Below the pieces are notes generated by a model, which ran no database searches, was not told where the DNA came from, and was given only the letters and a program-made list of their open reading frames with translations. A program made the translations under genes and the position numbers. Below are positions 16,550 through 23,834 of a stretch of DNA of 38,602 nt, in pieces. How positions within the stretch are numbered: position 1 is the stretch's first letter; every line of letters begins with the position of its first letter. The stretch is from an uncultured bacterium (GTDB lineage: Bacteria > Bacillota_I > Bacilli_A > RF39 > UBA660): positions 1-38,602 of the forward strand of contig CASFCU010000036.1 of NCBI GenBank assembly GCA_949293285.1. The letters run 5' to 3'.

Positions 16550-16742
16550 ATGCAGCTTCTTCAGTGAATTTTTCTGCTTTTCTTAATGTTCTTGCTTCTT
16601 TTGCACTAATTCTTACTCTTGTACCGTCTACAAGTCTTACTACTTGTAAGTTTAGATTTTGAGTACTGTTTGTAGTATTCAAAGCATGAGAACGAATTCT
16701 TTTCCTTTTATTAGGTTTTCTACTTGATATATTAATTGCCAT
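16548..16742 (-). CDS. rpmB: 50S ribosomal protein L28
   Basis: 64 aa, very basic. The stretches KRIRSHALN, NLNLQVVRLVDGTRVRISAKEARTL match the L28 fold and length. The Cys residues of zinc-binding L28 types (CxxTG near the N-terminus) are absent, so it is a Cys-free (C-minus) paralogue type. The ribosome binding site AAGGAGGAC is strong. It is monocistronic, with a good promoter 45-70 bases upstream and a shared terminator downstream. Confidence 0.85.
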   Translation of the reverse strand: MAINISSRKPNKRKRIRSHALNTTNSTQNLNLQVVRLVDGTRVRISAKEARTLRKAEKFTEEAA

Positions 16743-16781
16743 ATAAAAGTCCTCCTTTGTATAAATTTAACTTGCCATATA

Positions 16782-16810
16782 ACTTTATCACAATTTGCAA
16801 CAATAGTCAA
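16782..16810 (-). promoter_or_regulatory. Promoter of rpmB
   Basis: On the minus strand: TTGACT (16805-16810), a 17-bp spacer ending in TGA, and TAAAGT (16782-16787). Confidence 0.65.
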
Positions 16811-16830
16811 TTTTTTTATGAGTTGATATT

Positions 16831-17550
16831 TTATAATCTTTTTCCAGTTATGTGAACTTCTGTTGCTTCTTTGTCATGATCATATAGTTCATCTAAAACT
16901 TTTTCTGTACTTTTTTGATAACCATCAAAGAGAAAATCTAGAAATTTTGGAGCAAATCTAAGGGATTCTTTTAATCTGTAACTGCTATTTCCTAGAAGTT
17001 CTCCTCCTTCTTTTTTTGTTAATCCAAATAGGTAAGAAAGAAGAATTTCATTTAGGTGTTTTTGATGAGTAGATTCTTCTTTTCCTCTTTTTAGTTGAGT
17101 TAAATCTATGGCATATATTCTTTTTTCATCTTCTAGAAAATTATCTGAGTGTAAATCATTATGTGAAAATTGATGTTCATTTAAGCTGGATACGAATCTG
17201 ATTAATTGATACATTTTTGGTATTCTTTGATTGATCTTTCTGCTACTGGTGTCTATTTCTGCACTTTCTGTCAAAGTTTTAGAGTTTTTGATAAAAGGCT
17301 GTACTTCTCCTGTTACTTGGTAATTACTATCTATGATAAAACTTTCTGGAAAGACTGCATGTGGAATATCTTGTTTACTTAATTCATAAAGCTCAGCTAC
17401 AACGTAAAATGGTAGAGGTTCTCTGTACAGTTTATAAAATCTGTTATTTCCTTTTAGTAGTAATTTGCTGTTTGTGTGTATTCTACCTATTCCTAATTTT
17501 ATTTCCTCTAAATTCTTTGGCAAATCTTTTTCCTGTATAGCTAAAAACAT
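16831..17550 (-). CDS. Kinase-fold phosphotransferase (APH/RIO-like)
   Basis: 239 aa from ATG 17550, which has GGAGGG 5 bases upstream; a longer frame to 17610 lacks a site. The catalytic loop HNDLHSDN (residues 130-137) and a metal-binding IDLTQ (Asp149) mark the protein-kinase/aminoglycoside-phosphotransferase fold. RFYKLYRE near residue 40 probably holds the ATP-binding Lys. At 239 aa it is small, with a reduced C-lobe, nearer to RIO or lipopolysaccharide-type kinases than to full APH enzymes. The substrate is unknown. A decayed second copy in the same orientation lies at 23430-23776. Confidence 0.72.
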   Translation of the reverse strand: MFLAIQEKDLPKNLEEIKLGIGRIHTNSKLLLKGNNRFYKLYREPLPFYVVAELYELSKQDIPHAVFPESFIIDSNYQVTGEVQPFIKNSKTLTESAEIDTSSRKINQRIPKMYQLIRFVSSLNEHQFSHNDLHSDNFLEDEKRIYAIDLTQLKRGKEESTHQKHLNEILLSYLFGLTKKEGGELLGNSSYRLKESLRFAPKFLDFLFDGYQKSTEKVLDELYDHDKEATEVHITGKRL

Positions 17551-17705
17551 TTTTCCCTCCAAGTATTTATTGATATATCCAATTATATATTGAATTGTTA
17601 TTATTATCAATAGTTTTTCAGGATAAACTCGGAGTGAGATTCATATTAACAAGAAGATTCAAGAAATAGTAGGATAAAAACAGGAAATAAATTATGAATA
17701 GCAGA

Positions 17706-17743
17706 GAAAGTCTTATCTTAAAAGACTTTCCTGTTGTTTTTTT
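17706..17743 (+). terminator. Plus-strand terminator without an obvious gene
   Basis: Arms GAAAGTCTT and AAGACTTTC are followed by CTGTTG and seven T. It faces plus, but no plus-strand gene lies between it and rpmB. It may be left over from a lost gene or end an unannotated transcript. The flanking sequence 17551-17705 otherwise shows nothing. Confidence 0.6.
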
Positions 17744-17761
17744 AGCTTGAAAATTTTATTT

Positions 17762-18130
17762 TTAGACTAAAGATAAATAACACATTAGATCTATTAATCC
17801 CTTCTTAAAATTATATGATAGTACTTTTCTTATTCTTCTTAGACTTATATTGTTATAAAACGGTTTTACTATATCATTATAACTAGTTTCATTTTTTTGA
17901 ACTTCCTCTATTAACTCTGCCATCTAATGAATCATATTATTATCTTTGGAAGAATAGTAAAGACTCTTTCATAAGTCTTTGTACAAGGAATACCTCCTGT
18001 TATTAATAAAAATTCTCTTAACCAATTATAATGACTCATGTATATTTTTCCAGTCATTGAGAGTGCAAAATAAAGTATATAAGTTTTTTCTTACTTTTTG
18101 CATTCCTCGAGGAGAATTTGTTATTGACAT
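17762..18130 (-). pseudogene. Decayed transposase-like remnant (ISAs1-type N-terminus suspected)
   Basis: Read on minus, sensible protein appears in pieces over three frames: LYTLFCTLNDWKNIHESL, then WLREFLLITGGIPCTKTYER followed by VFTILP, then MAELIEEVQKNET. The middle piece matches the layout of the ISAs1/H-repeat transposase N-terminus, where W-L-x-x-F-L is followed by G-I-P-x-x-x-T-x-x-R-V-F. Frameshifts and stops break it and the DDE catalytic part is absent. The segment nearest 17762 (about 55 codons) may be unrelated. It suggests that a mobile element once inserted beside the ABC cassette. Confidence 0.5.
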
Positions 18131-18217
18131 TATAGTAGTTGTTCATTTATACTGTAGTTAGCTGAGCAGTATTAGGCTTTTATGGTTTAATATTGCTTTT
18201 ATTATTTTATGGTATAG

Positions 18218-18457
18218 ATAACTACAGTTTTTACAATAGCATATGCGTATAATCAAAACACTGGTTATGTTTTAGGACTAGAAGTATATTCTGGGCAAAC
18301 TACTACCGGATCAGTTTATTCTTTAAAATCTGCTTATGCTCCAGTAACTGGTGCAGAAACTGCTGAATTTTATATTAAAATGAAACTCGATTATATTACT
18401 GGTGATAAGACGACAACTAATGGTCCAATGTTTAGCTATGATATTAGATTAGATTAG
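18218..18457 (+). pseudogene. Fragment of a small secreted protein (start lost)
   Basis: 79 open codons without any usable start follow an in-frame TAG. The translation begins with the tail of a hydrophobic, signal-like segment (ITTVFTIAYAYNQN) and continues as a Thr/Gly/Tyr-rich, beta-type sequence ending SYDIRLD. In an adjacent frame just upstream, LILLLLFYG looks like the rest of the hydrophobic core, so a frameshift probably broke the gene. A strong hairpin follows. Size and position, directly before an ABC cassette, would fit an exported peptide or its precursor, but no family is recognised. Confidence 0.45.
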
Positions 18458-18469
18458 TGTATATTGCAT

Positions 18470-18505
18470 TTAAAAGTCATTTATATCATTATAAATGACT
18501 TTTAA
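18470..18505 (+). terminator. Long perfect hairpin after the secreted-protein fragment
   Basis: Arms TTAAAAGTCATTTATA and its complement (16 bp) with loop TCAT. The T-run downstream is short (TTTTAATGC), so it may act as a weak or two-way terminator. It lies 30 bases before the next gene. Confidence 0.6.
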
Positions 18506-18535
18506 TGCTACTTTTGAGGAAGGATACTATTTTTT

Positions 18536-19441
18536 ATGAGAAAAAAAACATTAAATCAAAAAATTACTTTTATAATTATAAGTATTGTTTTTATTTTTAT
18601 TATATTTGTTAGTTTAAACAAAATATATACTACCTATAAACAAAATCTTGATAAACAAAAATTAGAAAGTGAACGAAACGAGATAGCAAATAGTAGGGAA
18701 TGGAAAAAGACAATTATTGAGAAACAAGATGGTTGGTATTATTTTATGTCTATTGATAGAGTTAAAAACGAAACTAGTGAATATCTTTACTATATTAGAA
18801 TGGATGGGTGCAATATTAAATATCAAACGTTAGATAATAATTATGTTATATATTACGATGAAGAAAATCCAGCTGATTTTCAAAAAATTCCTGCTACTCC
18901 TCCGAATCTTGTAAATTCATATGCTTCTAAAGATGGTATTAAAACAGAAGAAACAGAATTGGAAGAAATAAATGACCTATTAGAACAGGAAAATTGGCAA
19001 AGAAAAATTAATGCAGCTGATTTAAAATCATTAACTTTTGTTAATTTTGATTACAATGATGTTATTGTTTTGTGGAATGAACTTTATGATATGAATTATT
19101 CTAAAAAATCCGGTCAATATGATAAATTGGGTTTGTGTTCATTAACTAAGGAAGAAAAAGAAGGTAACTATTATCAAGTCGGTTTAGTACTTAATTATGG
19201 TACTATTGCTGTAATAAGAATTGATTTTGTAGATAATAATGGTATTTATTTAACTGATAAAATGGAAAATGGAAGTGCCACTAAAGAGGAAAAAGAAATA
19301 TATAGTAATATAGAAAAAATAGAAAATGAAATAGAAAAAAATGGTTTTTTAAGTTTAGATAATAAATTTAGCAACTTAAAGAAAGATCCAAATTATGAAA
19401 GTCTATTTAATTTATTGAATAAAATTGAATCTAGTAAATAG
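18536..19441 (+). CDS. Membrane-anchored extracellular protein of the ABC cassette
   Basis: 301 aa. A basic N-terminus (MRKKTLNQK) and one hydrophobic helix (about 10-30) are followed by an outer domain rich in Asp, Glu, Asn and Tyr. There is no lipobox, so it is anchored by the uncleaved helix. No domain is recognised. It ends 8 bases before two ABC-permease fusion genes and is surely in their operon. It may be a partner or adaptor of that transporter. The AGGAAGG upstream is about 12 bases from the ATG, which is unusually far. Confidence 0.7.
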   Translation: MRKKTLNQKITFIIISIVFIFIIFVSLNKIYTTYKQNLDKQKLESERNEIANSREWKKTIIEKQDGWYYFMSIDRVKNETSEYLYYIRMDGCNIKYQTLDNNYVIYYDEENPADFQKIPATPPNLVNSYASKDGIKTEETELEEINDLLEQENWQRKINAADLKSLTFVNFDYNDVIVLWNELYDMNYSKKSGQYDKLGLCSLTKEEKEGNYYQVGLVLNYGTIAVIRIDFVDNNGIYLTDKMENGSATKEEKEIYSNIEKIENEIEKNGFLSLDNKFSNLKKDPNYESLFNLLNKIESSK

Positions 19442-19449
19442 GTGTTAAA

Positions 19450-21387
19450 ATGATTACATGTAAAAATATAAAAAAGAAGTTTAATGAATTCGTTTTATTT
19501 AATAATTTTTCCTATATTTTTAAAAATCATGGTCTATATGTATTATATGGTGTAAGTGGAAGTGGTAAAACAACTCTTTTACAAATGCTTTTGGGGATTA
19601 TAGATTTTGATTATGGCAAAATTATTTTTGATAATCAAGAATATGAAAAAAAGGTTTCTTTTGCTGAGATTCAAGATTCTGTTGCATATATATCACAAGA
19701 TTCGTATTTTATTGATTATTTAAACATAGAAGAAAATTTAAAATTACAATCTGGAAAAAACTTAGAGGAAATAATTAATGTTTCTAAAAAATTTAGTCTG
19801 GATAGCTTTTTAAAAAAGTTTCCTAATCAGTTATCGGGTGGTGAAAGGCAAAGGTTTGCTATAATTGGAAATATTTTACAAAATAAAAAAATCTTTTTAT
19901 TAGATGAACCTACTTCGTCTTTAGACAAAAACAATAAAAAAATATTTTATGATTTGCTTTTTAAGTTGAAAAATGACTGTTTGATTATTTGCGCTAGTCA
20001 TGATGATTCTATATTTGATTATTCAGATGATATTATCGATTTTAATGAGTTAAATAAATATAGGAAAATACCTAAATATGAGTTAATGGAGAAAAATGAA
20101 ATAAAATTGGAAAAAAAAGCAAAATATAATTCAGTTTTAGTAATATTAAAGAATTTATATAAGCAGATTTTTAGGGCTGAAAAAAAATTTGTATGTTTAT
20201 ATTTATTTATTTTTACCTTCACTTTTATATTACTTTTTAGTTGCACAAATTATGAAGATAAAGTAATCGGTAGTCTTGTAGATAATCACAATTTAAAATC
20301 AATTCTTATATTGTGCTCTTTGAAAAGTGGTGATTATTGTGAAGATATTTTATCTAACTATTCTGTTAGTGAAGTGGTATATCATTATACAAGAAATTTA
20401 CCTATAGAAGAAGAACAAGAGGGTGGAAATAACAATATTGCTGATTTTACTTTTGATATTTTGTCTTTGCCGTATTCTAAGGAAAATATGGAAAAAATAG
20501 ATGAGTTACTTTTGTATGGCACTTATTATAATGCTAAAAATCAAGTTATTTTAGGTTATGATAAAGCAATAAGTCTAGCTGAGGAAAGAAATATAATGAT
20601 TCAAGATTTGATAGGGTTAGATATAGAATTAAAGTTACCTGATGGTAGTGATACTTTTGAAATTGTTGGAATATTTAAAGATCTAGATGAGAAAAGCAAT
20701 GTGTTTTTAAGAGCAAATCTAGGACAATATGATTTTAAATTTTATTATTTTTTAAATAGTTGGTACTTGGAGAAATATTTATATGATGATGTTTTAGGGA
20801 TGGATGAGAAAAGTGAGTTGAAAGCTACTTCACTGGTAGTTTTTTTTAAAGATACAGAGAGCTTTTTAAATTTTTATTATGATTATATAGATAAAGATCT
20901 TTCAAATTCATTGTTACGAATAGAAAACCCTGTAGATTATTTTGCTGAATATTATACTGTAAATCAGTTGATAAGGGGGATTTGCTTTGTAACTAGTATT
21001 TGCTTTTTTGTTCTGGGTATGCTTTTTTATTATCAAATTCATAAAACTAGAATTTCACATACAGAACATAACTTTAGTATTTTCGAATATTATGGGTATA
21101 AAGAAAAAGATGTAAAGACTGCTACTATTTTGTATTTTATTACATACATAATGGCCATCATTTTATTTTCTTCTTTAATTGCTAGCTGTTTATCTTTTAT
21201 TATAAATGAATATATTTTGTTTAAAAATATATTGCCGTATTCACTATTAGTAATTGATTTATCTTCTATTATATTGGTTTTGTCAATGGGAATAATTATC
21301 TCTTTTTTCGAGGGAATATTGTTGAATTATTCTAGAAGGAAAAAAGGATGGTTTTATTTAATAAAAGAAAAGAGTGATTTATTATGA
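19450..21387 (+). CDS. MacB-like ABC transporter, ATPase-permease fusion, subunit 1
   Basis: 645 aa. The N-terminal ATPase (1-205) has Walker A GVSGSGKTTL, signature LSGGERQRFA, Walker B IFLLDEPTSSLD and H-loop CASHDD. After a linker, one membrane helix (about 245-263), a large outer domain (about 265-500) and three helices near the C-terminus form an FtsX/MacB-type permease half. MacB-type proteins couple ATP use to movement of the outer domain rather than to passage through the membrane. Its stop overlaps the start of a second, related fusion (ATGA), so the two probably form a heterodimer. Substrate unknown. Confidence 0.85.
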   Translation: MITCKNIKKKFNEFVLFNNFSYIFKNHGLYVLYGVSGSGKTTLLQMLLGIIDFDYGKIIFDNQEYEKKVSFAEIQDSVAYISQDSYFIDYLNIEENLKLQSGKNLEEIINVSKKFSLDSFLKKFPNQLSGGERQRFAIIGNILQNKKIFLLDEPTSSLDKNNKKIFYDLLFKLKNDCLIICASHDDSIFDYSDDIIDFNELNKYRKIPKYELMEKNEIKLEKKAKYNSVLVILKNLYKQIFRAEKKFVCLYLFIFTFTFILLFSCTNYEDKVIGSLVDNHNLKSILILCSLKSGDYCEDILSNYSVSEVVYHYTRNLPIEEEQEGGNNNIADFTFDILSLPYSKENMEKIDELLLYGTYYNAKNQVILGYDKAISLAEERNIMIQDLIGLDIELKLPDGSDTFEIVGIFKDLDEKSNVFLRANLGQYDFKFYYFLNSWYLEKYLYDDVLGMDEKSELKATSLVVFFKDTESFLNFYYDYIDKDLSNSLLRIENPVDYFAEYYTVNQLIRGICFVTSICFFVLGMLFYYQIHKTRISHTEHNFSIFEYYGYKEKDVKTATILYFITYIMAIILFSSLIASCLSFIINEYILFKNILPYSLLVIDLSSIILVLSMGIIISFFEGILLNYSRRKKGWFYLIKEKSDLL

Positions 21388-23201
21388 TAGAGTTAAAAGA
21401 TATTACTAAAAAATTCGATAGATTAATTTTAAATAAAATTTGTTTAAAATTGGAAAAAGGAAATATTTATGTTATTAAGGGAATTAGTGGAAGTGGAAAA
21501 ACCACTCTTCTTAATATTCTTTCTTTTTTGGATACGGATTATAGTGGAGATTATCTTTGGAATGGTCAAAATGTAAAAAATATTTCAGCTGAAAAAAAGG
21601 AAGAGTATTTTAATAAAGTGTCTTATGTATTCCAGAAGAGTTTCTTATTTAGGGGATTAACCATAAAGGAAAATTTGTTATTTATTAAAAATGATATAGA
21701 ACTCATCGAAAAATATTCTAATATGTTTCATATTTCTTCTTTGCTTGATAAAAAACCAGAGGAAATATCCGGTGGAGAAAGACAAAGAGTGGCTCTTGTA
21801 AGAGCATTGATATTAGATAGTGAAGTCATTCTTTTGGATGAGCCTACTTCGTCTTTAGATAAAGAAAATTCTCTACTTTTTGTAAGTTACTTAGAAAAGT
21901 TGAAACTTGAAAATAAAATTATCGTTATATCTACTCATAAAGAGATATATGATGATTTATCTGATACGATTTATCATTTAGATTACGGAGTTTTAAAAAC
22001 GATTAAGGAATCAAAAAATGAAAAAAAGGCAAATGAAAACTTTAAAGACATAAAGAAGTCGTATTCTACTTTTAAATATGATTTGTTATTTGTGAAAAAA
22101 AGAAAAAAGAAACGAGTTGCTTTGCTGATATTTATGGTATTGTTTTTTTTATTATTGTTTTCTTTTGTTTCCATTTTAAAAAACATCAAGAAAGAGGTCG
22201 TTAATCAATTTTCTGAGGTATATCCACTGCATGTATTTAGTATCAGTGAATATGATTCCAAGAGAGTTGATCAGCAAATTCAAAAAGTATATTATAATTA
22301 TAAATTAGAATATGATAATTATTCTGCATATATTTTATTAGATAGGGAAGATTCTGTTTTAAAGGATAAAGCTATTTTGCAATATGGTTCTTTTCCTGAT
22401 GGTGATAATGAAGTATTAGTAAACGAAGAGTTTATAATTAATAATTTAGACTTTACTGATTATGATGATGCTTTGAATTCTACTATAGTTGTAGAAAACG
22501 AAGAATTTATTATTTCTGGTATTGTTTTTAATGACAATTCTCCATATTTAAGTAATTATTTTTATCGTGAGATAGATGCAATTAACAAGGATTATATTAC
22601 TCCAGTTGTTTTTATCCCGTATGAGAAGATGAAAAATATTGGTTATATAGCTTATGATGAAAAAGAGGTAGTTATTACAATTGATAAAGATGAAGCCATA
22701 GATATTTATACTAATAGTGAAGAATTTACTAATAGAAATGGTGATTTTTCTTATTCTTTAACATGGGGAAATGAGGTTCGAAATGCTTATTCTGCTATTT
22801 ATAATTATGTTAAAATTGGCTTGTTGATAGGTGGATTGCTAGCTATATTTACTTTTATATTTATGATAGGTAAAGTTTCACTAGAGTTATATTATCAAAA
22901 GAAAGAGATAGGCTATTTACAATTGTATAGGGTTTCTAAAGATCGAATTCATATGATTTTTTTAATGAATTATTTGCTGGAAATTATTTTAGCATTCATA
23001 GTTGCAATTATTTTATTCAATATTTTTTGTTTTATTATATATCATATTTATGGATTGTATTTTTTTCTTTCATTTTTTTATTGGATTTTATTTATAATAA
23101 TATCATTTATTTATTTTTATACTTTAATTACAGTTCCAGTAATGAAATATTTAAAAAAAGATATTCTGGATTGTATTAAAGAAAGTTGGCTATATTCGTA
23201 A
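21384..23201 (+). CDS. MacB-like ABC transporter, ATPase-permease fusion, subunit 2
   Basis: 605 aa with the same plan as its neighbour: ATPase (1-210; Walker A GISGSGKTTL, signature ISGGERQRVA, Walker B VILLDEPTSSLD, H-loop STHKE), one helix (about 243-265), an outer domain (about 270-475) and three C-terminal helices. Both ATP sites look complete, unlike many heterodimers with one dead site. It begins on the ATGA overlap with subunit 1. Genes of this design often accompany bacteriocin or lantibiotic immunity functions, but no target is visible here. Confidence 0.85.
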   Translation: MIELKDITKKFDRLILNKICLKLEKGNIYVIKGISGSGKTTLLNILSFLDTDYSGDYLWNGQNVKNISAEKKEEYFNKVSYVFQKSFLFRGLTIKENLLFIKNDIELIEKYSNMFHISSLLDKKPEEISGGERQRVALVRALILDSEVILLDEPTSSLDKENSLLFVSYLEKLKLENKIIVISTHKEIYDDLSDTIYHLDYGVLKTIKESKNEKKANENFKDIKKSYSTFKYDLLFVKKRKKKRVALLIFMVLFFLLLFSFVSILKNIKKEVVNQFSEVYPLHVFSISEYDSKRVDQQIQKVYYNYKLEYDNYSAYILLDREDSVLKDKAILQYGSFPDGDNEVLVNEEFIINNLDFTDYDDALNSTIVVENEEFIISGIVFNDNSPYLSNYFYREIDAINKDYITPVVFIPYEKMKNIGYIAYDEKEVVITIDKDEAIDIYTNSEEFTNRNGDFSYSLTWGNEVRNAYSAIYNYVKIGLLIGGLLAIFTFIFMIGKVSLELYYQKKEIGYLQLYRVSKDRIHMIFLMNYLLEIILAFIVAIILFNIFCFIIYHIYGLYFFLSFFYWILFIIISFIYFYTLITVPVMKYLKKDILDCIKESWLYS

Positions 23202-23429
23202 TGTATTTAAAAAGTCTCGTACTTTTATCCTGATAGTTTTACTTTTAAAACTAAATCGTAGTTAATGTAGAGAGTTTTGGGCAAATAATAAAGAAAGTTG
23301 AATTTTATAATAAATTTGATTTTTTTTATTTTATATAGAGTGAATATAATTATCAAAATGAAAGATTTTGTCAAAATTCATTTCATTATAATAATTATAT
23401 TCGTTGTAATAGGTAAATGAATGATTAAC
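23202..23429. other. Intergenic region after the ABC cassette
   Basis: No gene seen. A short hairpin, AAAAGT-CTCGT-ACTTTT (23210-23226), directly after the stop is a weak terminator. A second stem, TAGTTTT/AAAACTA, follows at 23234-23253. A 12-bp inverted repeat lies at 23342-23402. Confidence 0.5.
23342..23402. repeat. Inverted repeat, 12-bp arms
   Basis: GAATATAATTAT (23342-23353) and its complement (23391-23402) flank an inner pair AAATGAA / TTCATTT. It lies 27 bases before the decayed kinase copy and could be a hairpin or the relic of a mobile element end. Confidence 0.45.
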
Positions 23430-23776
23430 GTTGAGTTAAATCTATGGCATATACTCTTTTTTCATCTTCTAGAAAATAAATCATTATGTGAAAATTGCTG
23501 TTCATTTAAGCTGGATATGAATCTGATTAATTGACTTTTGATATTCTTTGATTGATCTTTCTGATACTGGTGTTTATTTCTGTATTTTCTCTCAAAGTTT
23601 TAGAGTTTTTGATAAAAGGCTCTTCTTTTGTTATTTGGTAATTACTACTTATGATAAAACTTTCTGGAAAGACTGCGTGTGGAATATCTTGTTTACTTAA
23701 TTCGTAAAGCTCAGCTGCAACGTCTTTTTGGTTGTAAGCAAATTTTAAATGTAATTATTTGGCAAATCTTTTTCTT
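23430..23776 (-). pseudogene. Decayed duplicate of the kinase gene
   Basis: The block 23430-23723 matches 17094-17405 of the intact kinase gene almost base for base, roughly nine in ten by eye, in the same orientation. A short piece near 23757-23776 matches 17517-17533. It carries an 11-base deletion next to the catalytic-loop codons, a deletion near 23533, and many substitutions. About 113 bases (17405-17517) are replaced by a short unrelated stretch, and the C-terminal part is absent. It cannot code for a kinase. The two copies bracket the ABC cassette. Confidence 0.85.
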
Positions 23777-23803
23777 TATTTGAAAGTTTATTTATATGAT
23801 ATG

Positions 23804-23812
23804 TGTTATAAT
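23804..23812 (+). promoter_or_regulatory. Extended -10 promoter of dnaE
   Basis: TGT-TATAAT, 22 bases before the dnaE ATG; the -35 is weak. AAGGAG follows at 23821. Confidence 0.55.
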
Positions 23813-23834
23813 ACTATTGAAAGGAGTAGCAATT

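Noticed and set aside
17551-17610. 20 extra codons upstream of the kinase start
   Set aside because: They are hydrophobic and AT-rich without a ribosome binding site; GGAGGG directly precedes ATG 17550.
17979-18161. A 60-codon plus-strand frame
   Set aside because: It has no ribosome binding site and an unlikely composition, and the same DNA shows transposase-like protein on the opposite strand.
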